Source: Actinomycetota bacterium
Lineage (GTDB): Bacteria > Actinomycetota > Acidimicrobiia > Acidimicrobiales > Ilumatobacteraceae
DNA: 64,000 nt
Assembly: GCA_009919275.1 (NCBI GenBank)
Contig: RGCG01000002.1
Location: 20,028-84,027, forward strand
Direction: 5' to 3'
Under the pieces are notes generated by a model that ran no database searches, had not been told where the DNA came from, and worked only from the letters and a program-made list of their open reading frames with translations. The position numbers and the translations under genes are program-made. Positions 32,802 to 42,500 of the stretch are shown here, one piece after another; positions within the stretch are counted from its first letter, which is position 1, and the number at the start of each line of letters is the position of its first letter.

Positions 32802-34252
32802 GCGGCACGGGGAAAATCGAAAACGGTCTACCCGACGGTTGGGAACTCATCGTCGGACTCGAAGTCCACGTCGAACTTGCCACGAAAACGAAACTCTTCA
32901 GTGCATCGCCGAATCGCTTCGGTGACGAGCCGAACACCAACATCGACCCCGTGACGCTCGGCCTGCCGGGTGCGTTACCGGTGCTGAACGAGCACGCCGT
33001 CGAACTCGCCATGCGAATCGGTCTCGCACTGAACTGCAGCGTGCAGCCCTGCACGTTCCACCGCAAGAACTACTTCTATCCCGACCTGCCCAAGGCCTAC
33101 CAGATCAGCCAGTACGACCAGCCCTTGAACGTCGACGGCTATCTCATGTTGCCGGGCAACGTCCGAGTCGAGGTTGAGCGGGCCCATCTCGAGGAAGACA
33201 CGGGCAAGTCGACGCACTTCGGCGGGGCCGGAGGGCGTATCCACGGCAGCGAATACTCGCTCATCGATTTCAATCGCGCAGGTGTGCCGTTGGTCGAAAT
33301 CGTTTCGCGACCCGACATCCGCACCGCCGAGCAAGCAAAGCAGTATGTGAGCGAATTGCGTTCGATTCTGGTTGCCATTGGCGCAAGCGATGCGAAAATG
33401 GAAGAGGGTTCGATGCGCTGTGATGCGAACGTTTCGGTTCGTCGTTTCGGCGAGCCGCTCGGTACGCGGTGCGAAATCAAGAACGTCAACTCGGTGCGAT
33501 CGCTCGGTCGTGCGATCGAATACGAAGCGCGTCGACAAGTCGACATCCTCGATACCGGTGGAAGCATTCGTCAAGAGACGCGTCACTGGGACGATGCCGA
33601 GGGTCGCACCCATACTCTTCGCACGAAAGAGGACGCCGACGACTATCGCTATTTCCTCGAACCCGACCTCGTGCCGCTTGCTCCCGATGCTGCGTGGGTC
33701 GAGCGAGTCCGGACCGCACTGCCACCGTTGCCGGCTGCGCGTCGCGCCGCGCTTGCCTCTCTCACCGGCGCCGACGTCGAAGGTGAAGCCGTGTCGGTGG
33801 TCGTCGAGCGCGGACAGGACACGTACGTGAAAGCTGTTGTCGATGCAGGTGGCGATGCGGCCCGCGCATTGGTGTGGGTTCAGCAATCGTTTGCCGATGA
33901 AGGTGACTCGCCGCGATTGCCGGCGTCCGATCTCGCAGCGCTCACCCAAATGGAGCGTGCCAACAAGATCACGGCGACCCAAGCAAAGACGGTTCTCGGC
34001 GACATGCTTGCCGCAGGCGGGGGAGACCCGGCACGGATCGCTGCATCGAAGGGCTTTGAAGCACTCGACACAACGTCGATCGCTGTGTTTGTCGACGAAG
34101 CGATTGCGGCGCAACCCGATGCCTGGGCAAAGTACTGTGCAGGTGAAGAGAAGGCCGCAGGTGCGCTCGTCGGTGCCGTCATGAAGGCGAGCAAAGGAAA
34201 AGCCGACGGCAAAGTCGTCACGGCGTTGCTACAAGAACGGCGCGGATCGTGA
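32798..34252 (+). CDS. gatB: Aspartyl/glutamyl-tRNA amidotransferase subunit GatB
   Basis: The 484-residue protein starts at ATG 32798 (MSGTGKIENGLPDG); the track start is inside gatA. It contains the cradle-domain motifs IVGLEVHVELATKTKLFS, LGLPGALPVLNEHAVELA, RKNYFYPDLPKAYQISQYD, HLEEDTGKSTH, SLIDFNRAGVPLVEIVS and MRCDANVSVR, and a C-terminal YqeY-like helical tail (ALVGAVMKASKGKADGK). It phosphorylates and then amidates the misacylated tRNA. Its stop overlaps the start of the thioredoxin-fold lipoprotein (GTGA), so that unusual gene is probably translated from the gat transcript. Confidence 0.97.
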   Translation: MSGTGKIENGLPDGWELIVGLEVHVELATKTKLFSASPNRFGDEPNTNIDPVTLGLPGALPVLNEHAVELAMRIGLALNCSVQPCTFHRKNYFYPDLPKAYQISQYDQPLNVDGYLMLPGNVRVEVERAHLEEDTGKSTHFGGAGGRIHGSEYSLIDFNRAGVPLVEIVSRPDIRTAEQAKQYVSELRSILVAIGASDAKMEEGSMRCDANVSVRRFGEPLGTRCEIKNVNSVRSLGRAIEYEARRQVDILDTGGSIRQETRHWDDAEGRTHTLRTKEDADDYRYFLEPDLVPLAPDAAWVERVRTALPPLPAARRAALASLTGADVEGEAVSVVVERGQDTYVKAVVDAGGDAARALVWVQQSFADEGDSPRLPASDLAALTQMERANKITATQAKTVLGDMLAAGGGDPARIAASKGFEALDTTSIAVFVDEAIAAQPDAWAKYCAGEEKAAGALVGAVMKASKGKADGKVVTALLQERRGS

Positions 34253-34794
34253 AGCGTTCATTCGTCGTTGTTCTCGTTGCGTGTCTCTTGGCGGCGGGAT
34301 GCGCGGAAGACTCGACTCCAAACAGTGATGCATCGGCGGTCACGAGCCTCGAAGCGTCGCCGTTGGAATCGTCGACGTCGAAAGCGTCGACTCCAGCGGT
34401 GTCAACGACAACGGCTGCGCCGGTGTCGCCAGCGGGTGACTTTGGGTCGCGATACAACGGGGCACCGGTTGCCTTCTGGTTCTGGGCGCCGTATTGAGGC
34501 ACCTGCAACAGTGAAGCCCCCTCGGTCGAGGTGGCCAGTCAAAAGTGGGCCGGAGAGGTTCAAATTGTCGGGGTTGGCTGGAACGGCACCCAGGACGAAA
34601 TTGATGGTTTCGTCTCTCGCCACGGTCTGACCTTTGCCAACGTTCGAGACGCCGACGGGTCGATTTTCGCCTCTTTCGGCGTTGCGGGCCAGCCAGCATG
34701 GGTTTTCCAGTCGGCCAACGGATCTCGTGAACTTGTGCTCGGGGCCCCCTCGGCTTCCGAAGTCGCGGGTCGTCTCGCCGGAATCGCCGGCTGA
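34249..34794 (+). CDS. Thioredoxin-fold (TlpA/ResA-like) lipoprotein with in-frame UGA at the redox Cys, putative selenoprotein
   Basis: The track shows two fragments (34249-34497 and 34531-34794), but both are in one frame and separated only by TGA at 34495. Read through, the product has 181 residues. It has a lipoprotein signal (VVVLVACLLAAGC, Cys about 18), a Ser/Thr-rich linker, and then a thioredoxin fold. PVAFWFWAPY is followed by codon 83 (UGA), then GTC with Cys86, giving a UxxC motif where TlpA proteins have WAPWCxxC. Downstream are VQIVGVGWNGTQDEIDGFVS, VRDADGSIFASFGV and the cis-Pro motif GQPAWVF. A hairpin with a GGUC loop follows the UGA. A Cys-to-stop pseudogene is the alternative; no other damage is visible. 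Confidence 0.8.
34516..34535 (+). promoter_or_regulatory. Putative bacterial SECIS hairpin
   Basis: GCC-C-CCTC-GGTC-GAGG-T-GGC folds into a seven-pair stem with one C/T mismatch and a GGUC apical loop. The loop begins 27 nt after the UGA at 34495-34497. Bacterial SECIS elements lie within the coding sequence just after the UGA, and the E. coli fdhF element also has GGUC in its apical loop. The hairpin is fully inside the coding frame. Confidence 0.55.
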
Positions 34795-34840
34795 TTCCTG
34801 ACCCTCGCCGGGCTCCAGATGACTCCCGGGAAAACGCCGA

Positions 34841-34870
34841 TTGAAAGATGTGTCACCTGACTGGTCAATA
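34841..34870 (+). promoter_or_regulatory. Candidate promoter of the surface-protein operon
   Basis: TTGAAA (34841-34846) is followed after 18 bp by TCAATA (34865-34870), within a 125-bp gap of lower GC. Transcription from here would give a leader of about 45 nt to GTG 34920, which has GAAGGGGG as Shine-Dalgarno. Confidence 0.35.
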
Positions 34871-34919
34871 ATGGGGTCTCTCATTACCTTGAGGGCAAGT
34901 CCAGTTGAAGGGGGCAGCG

Positions 34920-35429
34920 GTGGGTGTTCGTCGTGCGAGAGGAAATTTTTTAGCCGTTTGCATAGTCGGTGCATTTGTACTGGGTGCATGCGGTGGTTCC
35001 GACTCGTCGTCGAATGACGAAACAACTGCCGACTCCACCGAAGTTGTCAACGAAACAGATGAAGCAGAGGAAGCAACAACTGACACCGCTGTTGAAGCAA
35101 CCGGTTCGGTTGAGGAGTTCTGCAAGTCGGCACTCGACAACCAGGGTGGTGCCGACATCGCCGCCGACGATGACCCTGCAGCGATTGCCGAGAAGTTGTC
35201 GGCGAATGCTGCGGCACTCGAAGAGATGGCATCACTCGCGCCGAGCGACGTGAAGGCAGATGCCGAAGCTGTTGCCACTGCTGCTCGCAGCATGGCCGAG
35301 GCAATTTCTGGTGACCCGACTTTGGACAAGTTCAACTCGCTGATCGAAGAATTCGCAACATCCGATGCCAACACCGCGTCAGCCAACGTGCAGACATGGG
35401 TGAAGGCGAACTGTGAGCCCGGGAAATGA
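34920..35429 (+). CDS. Small secreted lipoprotein of unknown function
   Basis: I choose GTG 34920 (VGVRRARGNFLAVC) rather than the TTG at 34905, because GAAGGGGG lies about 6 nt upstream of it. The 169-residue product has a lipoprotein signal ending in VLGAC (Cys about 24). An acidic Ser/Thr/Glu linker (ETTADSTEVVNETDEAEEA) and a helical domain follow. That domain has two Cys (EEFCKSALDN and VKANCEPGK) that could form a disulfide. I do not recognise the family. It is the first gene of the coupled surface-protein chain, overlapping the next start by ATGA. Confidence 0.75.
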   Translation: MGVRRARGNFLAVCIVGAFVLGACGGSDSSSNDETTADSTEVVNETDEAEEATTDTAVEATGSVEEFCKSALDNQGGADIAADDDPAAIAEKLSANAAALEEMASLAPSDVKADAEAVATAARSMAEAISGDPTLDKFNSLIEEFATSDANTASANVQTWVKANCEPGK

Positions 35430-36502
35430 TGAGAGGTACATCAATCATGAGGAAACGATCGTTCTTGACCGGGGTCATCGCGGCCACGGTTGTGCTGGCT
35501 TCGTGCGGCGGGTCATCTGACTCGTCGTCGGGTGAGACAACGGCATCGACGCGTGTGAAGAACGCGGCGCTACCCGCAACGACTGTTGCTGCGACAACCG
35601 CGGCACCCGAGACCACCGCTGCACCTGCAACGACTGCGGCACCTGCGACAACCGCGGCGCCTGCAACGACCGCAGCACCCGAGACCACCGCGGCACCTGC
35701 GACAACCGCAGCGCCCGAGGTCACGGTGCCCGAAGTGACAAAGGTGAAGGACCCGGGTGGCTACCAGGCGACGTACCTCGCAACCACCGACCCACTCGGC
35801 TCACCGCGTCCCGCGTTGCCCGCCGAAGCATCGATCACAGCGAATGCGGCCAAGGCAGTCGGCAGCGTTTACCGCACCGACAGCGACGGCATCCTCGGTG
35901 TCACTGCCGCTGAATGGTCGGGCACGGCCACGCCGCTCACGCTTCGCTGGACAGTGAACGGCAAGCCCTGTGACAACTGCGCCTTCCTTTCGCCCACCTC
36001 GAAGAAAGTGGTGAAGGCCCTGCTGGCGGCGACATTGCCCGGTTCCGGAATCACCGGCATTCGAGGCCTCGATGCGACGGCCGTCGGAGTCGGTCGGTAT
36101 CAGGGCAGTGGTTGGGGTTTCGAAGTCCTCATCGGCGACCCGGCATCGGCTGAAGCGCAAAAGACCGGCAATGCAATCCGTGACTGGGCGCTTTCCTGCT
36201 CGGGTGATACCGCAGCGACCTGCCGCAACGTCGAGCTCGGAATCGGCGAACTGCGCTGGAAGAACCAAATCTGGTCGGTGGCCAACTGCACCTCTGCGCT
36301 GCAGAACGGCGGACCAAAGATTCTCCTCGCCGACGCAGCAAATCTGCTGAAGGGCGCCACTGCCGAAACCGCAAGCCTCGTGCGCCAACGCGCCGCAATC
36401 GATCGGGTGGCAATCGCCACGCCCACGTATCGCCCAGTTTTTGCGAGCTCGGGTGACGCCCGCGCTCTCACCGGATTCGCTTCGACAGGATGTGCGAAAT
36501 GA
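35426..36502 (+). CDS. Lipoprotein with Thr/Ala/Pro linker and unknown globular domain
   Basis: A 358-residue protein starting at ATG 35426, or possibly at ATG 35447 (MRKRSFLTG). The signal ends in VVLASC. Residues about 50-95 are a repetitive ATTAAPETTAAPATTAAP linker, preceded by KNAALPATTV, a motif that recurs in the 4435-residue protein. The globular domain from about 110 on has cysteines spaced as CDNC, a SWALSC/TCRNVELG pair and WSVANC, suggesting disulfides. It looks extracellular. No family is recognised. Its stop overlaps the giant gene's start (ATGA). Confidence 0.75.
   Translation: MMRGTSIMRKRSFLTGVIAATVVLASCGGSSDSSSGETTASTRVKNAALPATTVAATTAAPETTAAPATTAAPATTAAPATTAAPETTAAPATTAAPEVTVPEVTKVKDPGGYQATYLATTDPLGSPRPALPAEASITANAAKAVGSVYRTDSDGILGVTAAEWSGTATPLTLRWTVNGKPCDNCAFLSPTSKKVVKALLAATLPGSGITGIRGLDATAVGVGRYQGSGWGFEVLIGDPASAEAQKTGNAIRDWALSCSGDTAATCRNVELGIGELRWKNQIWSVANCTSALQNGGPKILLADAANLLKGATAETASLVRQRAAIDRVAIATPTYRPVFASSGDARALTGFASTGCAK
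35577..35722 (+). repeat. Degenerate TTAAP-encoding tandem repeat
   Basis: Short units of 12-18 bp (variants of ACAACCGCGGCACCCGAGACC) encode TTAAP five or more times. They form a flexible linker between the membrane anchor and the domain of the 35426 lipoprotein, and such tracts can change length by slippage. Confidence 0.8.
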
Positions 36503-39500
36503 GCATGAATAGCTTCAAGAAATTTGCCCTGGTATCGGCGGCGATCAGCATTGCAATCGTCGACATCACCCCGGTCGGCGCAAGCAGCCCGGCCGATTCG
36601 ACGACCACCACGGTCGCACCGGCAGCCGAGGCGACCACCACCACTGGCGCGCCCGCTGCGGGTGACGCAACCACGACGACGGCTCCGGGTGCTGCAGCGC
36701 CCGCCGCGACCGACGTCGCGGTGCCCACCACGATTCCCGGTCTCGACAACGCGTTACTCGCGCCACTGCCGAGTGACGCGAAGCCCGACAACGTCGACCT
36801 CGTGCCGGCAACCACGGCACCGGCCACTACGTTGCCGCCCGCAACGCCGGGCAAAGCGAAGTCCGGCCCCGACATCATGGCCTCGGCAAACCAAACAAGC
36901 GTTGTCACCACCGACCTCAACGCGGTGATCATTGTTCGTTTGTCGAACATGGGTAACGCGGCCGCGGGTATTGAAGCCCCGGTCTCGTTCTCGTTGGCCA
37001 AGTTGCCGCGAGGCGTCAAGGTGCTCGAGGTTCTTCCTGCGCTGAACGACAAGTCGGCGATCGGTGACCAGGGCTGGGAGTGCAACGCGACATCGTGCAC
37101 GCTCAAGCAGAAGACCGACACCGGTATCTCCAGCGGCATCATTCCCGTTGCGGGTGTCGTGCGCGCCGACCTGCGCGTGAACTACGCACCCGATGCGGAA
37201 TTGTTCGTCGCCGACGATGCGTACACCACCAAGAGCAACGAGCTTGCCGAAAAGCGTGACATCGCAGGAATCCAGGCCTTGTCGCGTACCGTGCCGCACT
37301 TCCTCGTGCGTGCGTCACTCGCGGGTGATGCTGCTCCCGAAAACGACGAGTTCGCTCTCGCGGTGCTGGGCGCTCCTCGCAATACAACGGGCAACAGCCC
37401 CGCCGAGGACACGGGCCGCAGTTCATGCGTCTTCGTTGACGGTGAACCGTCCGGAAACACCTATCCGGGTGGTCGCTTCAAGATCGTTCTGCGCACGCTT
37501 CCGGTGTGTGATCAGGTTTTCTCGGGCGACATCACTTTCACCGACATTCTTCCCGCACAGCTTGGTCTCACCGATGTGAAGATTTCCGGCAACGGTTGGA
37601 CCTGCGATGACCCTGCCGCACCGAAGCGTTGTACGCGCACCGGTGGCGAGATTCAGCCCAGCTTCTTCAGTGAGCCGCTCATCATCGAGGGTCGCACATC
37701 GAAGACCGCAGCGGTGACGGCACAGCCCTTCACGTGGAAGGTCAACTCAGTGAGCCGCGTGCTGGCCGATGGAACCCAGCTCGAGGCGCTCGCCGAACTC
37801 ACCTCGCAGATCAACGAAGCCCCGAAGCCCGACCTCGTCGCAAAGGTCATCGCGCGTGATGGCAAGACCAGCATGGTTGCTCCCGGCACGTTGCTCGTCG
37901 ATGCGAAGGTGCGTTCGATCAACGGTATTGGTCAGAACGTCGCCGTCACCGTGGGTGTCCGCAAGGGCGTCACAATTGAAACGTCAGCCGATGGCTCGCC
38001 CGGTTGGACCTGTGCGTCCGCCGCCGCCGACCCGGCTGCCGGCGAAGGTGCAACTGCGTTCAAGTGCGTGAAGGCAGAGTTGTTCGACACGGCCGAAGAA
38101 ACGGTCGCTTTCAAGTTCACGACCACCGAAGCGACCGAAACGGGCGCAGCGCAGGTCATCAGCGTGATCTCGGCCGAGAACGAAGATGCGGCGAAGGTCG
38201 AGAACAACCGTTCGGGCCAGACGTTGCTCATTCAGCCCGCTCCGGCAGCAATGCCCGGCATCGTGTTCACGCGTGCCGACGAGAAGGGCGCAACCCAGGC
38301 CGTCAGCGACGGTTCGACAACCGAGATCATCGTTGGCAAGAAGGCCAGCTACGGCCTCGCGGTCTCGAACCTCGGCGCGGCTCCCATCGCAGCTGGATCG
38401 GTTGTTCGTCTCGAACAGTACGTATCCGACTTCGCGATCTTCTCGGGCAAGTCAGCACCGAAGGAAGCCGACTTCAAGGGCGACCTTGATTCGAAGAAGA
38501 TTCCGGCAACGCCGGGCCAGTGGGCCTGCGTTGCAGGTCAAGGCACTCCGCCAGTGGTGCAGTTGCCCGAATCCCTCGCGGGTGCGGGGGAGGCCATCGC
38601 CGCGCCGACACCCGTTGCCACACCGGGCAAGAAGGGCGCGGCAATTCGTTGTGAGTTGACGCTCGCCGCTGCCGTGGCACCCGAGGCACAGACGCCAATT
38701 CTCAATCTCACCGTCGAGGCCGCGAATTCGGCCAAGCCGGGCAAGCCCGAATGGCCGGTGTACGCGTCGTTGCCAGCGGTGAAGACCGCTCCGGTGGCCC
38801 GCTACGGCATGGGCATCACCGTGGTCAAGCAGCAACCGGCGCTCACCGCGGCGATTGCCGCACCGGCCGGACCTCGTCCGGGTGGCAAGGCCGCTGCGCA
38901 ATTCAGCGTGAAGAACGAAGGCACGGCCGACTCCAATGCTCAGTCGATGATCATCAAAACCAAGGGCGGTCGTTTGACCGGCGCCAAGGGTGAGGGTTGG
39001 AACTGTGCAGTCGTCGGTGGCTTCATCGCCGAGGGCTTCATTGCGTGCTCGCGCAAACTCCCGCTGAAGGTCGGGGAAGCGTCGAAGGCCGTCGCTGTCG
39101 ACTATCAGTCGAGTGACCCGAAGGCCAAGAAGATGGTGTTGCAGGTGACGTCGATCGTCTCGAACATCTACGGCCAGCCCACCAGCCAAACCTCGACCCA
39201 GGAAGTCGACCTGCGCGCGCCGCTGTCGTTCTCGATCCAGGGTCCCGACGTCATTGTCGATCAGATCGTCGATGCCACCGGAAAGCGTGTGCCGTCGTCG
39301 ATTCTCCTCACAACGGTCGGCAACGCCGACGGTTCGAAGTTCACGTGGCGCCAGCTCTGCACGACCGATGCCGATGTCAAGGCATCGAACGGGCTCTGCA
39401 AGGCCGTCACCTCCGCGGCCAAGTGGGTCAGCGACGCTCCGTCGACGGGCCCCACGGCGAATCTGCTCGCACCCGCCGTCAAGGCGGAAGAGACGTTGGT

Positions 39501-42500
39501 CTTCGAAGCAACCGCTCTCGACGAGGCGGGAACTTCCTCGACCGCGCGCTTCTCGGTGCGTGTCCAGCCGTTGCCCACCGCGCAGGGTCCGACCGGCAAG
39601 GCGGGAAGCGGCAGCGGTTCGTCCGTGCTGCGTCGCGTGCCGAAGCAGTCGGGACCAAGCGTCCGCGCATTTGCCGCCACCGCGCCGACATCGGGCGCCG
39701 GTGACACTTCCGTTCTCACGTCGGCCAATGCCGGCGTGACGGTCAACGGCAACATCTTCGGTGGTTCGACGCTCACCGTCGCTCAGGGTGCCGCTGTGTC
39801 GGTCACCGCCGCGGCCTCGGGCGTTGGCGCGGTCACCTACGCGTGGTCGCAGGCCGCGGGCCCGACACCTTCGGTGCTTGCAACAGCCGTTACGAACACC
39901 GCAACGGTCGCGTTCACCGCACCCGCAGCGAACACAACCATCAGCCTCCGCGTGGTCGCAACCGACTCACGCGGCGAAAAGTCATCCGATGTCGTCACAG
40001 TTGTCGTTGGCACCGGTGGCGCTGCCGCCGTGTCGGCGAACATCACCGAGGGCGAAGGTCCCTTGGCAGTCGACACGGCGAAGGCAATTGCTCTCAACGC
40101 AACCGCAACCGGTTCGGGCGCCATCACCTATGCCTGGACACAGGTGTCGGGTCCTGCTCTTACGTTGAACGGTGCGAACACTGCAGCGCTCTCGATCGCG
40201 GCATCGGCCGCAATCGGCACCGCAGTCATCCTGGTCACTGCCACCGACGCCACAGGCGCCAGTGCAACCGACCAGATCACACTGCAGATGAACCCAAGCG
40301 GTGCACCGACCCCGTTGTGTGACTTCGTCGAGGCAATCTCCACGAACACCGCCTCCAAGCTCGAAGCGACGTACAAGGCGATCGGTATCGGCAATCTTGA
40401 TCTGTCACAGCTCAAGGTGAACTCTTCGACGTGTTCGGAGAGTTCGAAGGTGTCGTTCACCAACGCCGGGTTCTCGCTCGCCGGCTACCTCACCGTTTCG
40501 GGTGCAAGCGGCTCGATCAGCGCCGCCGGTCTCACCATTCGCTCGGCCACTTTCACCGGTCCCGAGTCGTGGGGTTCACCCGTCTTCTCGATCGGTGGAA
40601 CCGACCCCGTCGGCCTCTTCATTCCGTTCTCAAGAGCATCGATTGCAATCGGCGCATTCGAAGGCAAGATCGAATCGGGTTCGATGCCGTTCCTCAAGTT
40701 GCCCGCCGGCTGGACGCCCGCTGCGACGTTGACGTTCAGCGTCGACGCCGAGGGTGGCAAGGCCGTCAGCCTCGAAGCAACCGCTACCGGCCCCGAGAAG
40801 AACGGCAAGAAGCCAACGGCCCGCATCGCGGGTGCCGTCGCCACAAACGGCACGTTCTCGCTTGACGCATCGCTCGCCAACGGGTTCGAGCTCTTCGGCT
40901 CGACAATCGACTTCGCCGGCTCGGTGAAGAAGGAAACCCCCGAAGCCGACGTCGCTTTGTCGCTGAAGGGCGCCCTGCAGGGTGAGATCGCGCTCACGTC
41001 GAACGTGAAGATCACCGCATTGTCGGCGTCGTACGACAAGGGCGGCGCCATCACAGGTTCCGGCACGATGACAATCGGCTCGGGCGACACCGCACTGGCA
41101 GTGACGGCCGACCTCAGTTACACCGATGCAAACAACCATTCGTTCGCCGTGAAGGCCGCAACCGCGGGTGGCAAGTGGAGCCCGGGCAAGGACATCTCGA
41201 TCCCGCTCGCCAGCGCGTCGGGTTCGTACGTTGCCAAGGACGGCGCAAAGACCATCGACGTCTCCGTCGTCGGTGGTGACGTGTCGCCCTTTACCGGTCT
41301 CAAGTTCGTCGCACCCACCATCAAGGCGACCGCACAGTGCCCGGCAACGGGTGCCTGTGACGTGAAGGTCAACCTTGACTCGGGTGCGGAAGTCACCCTG
41401 GGTTCAACCTCGACGACCGGCAAGATCACCGGTGCGGTCGACATCACCAACAAGACGGCGTCACTGAAGGCATCGCTCGACAAGATTCCGCTCGTCGCGG
41501 GCCTCGAGATCACGTCGGCCTCACTGGCAATCGATTCCACCAACATCGGTGCCGCGAATGCGGCCACCACCGTCACGTTGGCGGGTTCGATGACAGTGTT
41601 CGAAAAGACGGTCAGCGCCTCTGCGGCGTTCTCGAAGACCGGCGTGTTGCTGACCGCCGACCTGCCGGAGCTCGCACCGTTCGGCGCAAGCGGACCGGTC
41701 TGGAAGCCGGGCCAGCTGAGCTGGTCGTCGGGTCCGATCTCGATCACACCAAAGGTGCCGTCGTTGCCGAACATCAAGTCGGTCAACCTGACACCCAGGG
41801 TGCCGCGTCTCAACATGGCGATCGCACTGCCCGAGCAGATCAAGGGTCTCGCTTCGGCAACGGTGAGCAACGTTGGCGACATCGCCCTCGATGGTGAAGT
41901 CGACTTCTCGACCGGCAAGTTCAGCCTCGCCGCGTCGCTCACGAACGACACGATCGACCTCGCTGGTGCAATCAGCCGCGAGAAGACCGGCGACCCGTTC
42001 AAGTACAACCTCACCGGCAAGGTGAAGAAGGCAATCGCCCTCACCGACTCGGTGTCGCTGACCACGCTCGACGTGAGCTTCGGCAACGCAACGGCGGGTG
42101 GCCCGCTCACCCTCACCGGCAATGGTTCGGTTGACGTGAAGTTGCCCGACTCGACGGTTGTCACCGTCGCGGGTGCGGTCACCTACAACTCGGCCACCGA
42201 CTTCACCGTTACCGTCTCGGCGGGTGCAACCGCTCCGTCGTTCGCGGTCACCGGTGGCGAGGCTCTGAGCCTCGGTCAGGCAAGCGGTACCTTCAAGCGC
42301 ACCGCTGCAGGAAGCGTCCTCGACGTCAACTTGTCGACCGCTGGTCCGTGGAAGCCCGTCAGTGGCCTCAGCGTCACCAACGTGTCGGCCAAGGCATCGG
42401 TCACCTGCAACACCGGCGCCAAGTGCGTGCCGGCGTTCGACCTGAAGGGAACCCTCGGCTTCGACCTCGGTATCTCGGGCCTCAACTCCGCGGATATCAG

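Noticed and set aside
34531-34794. Separate 87-residue hypothetical gene
   Set aside because: It is the in-frame continuation of the thioredoxin-fold lipoprotein after the UGA codon and begins in mid-domain.
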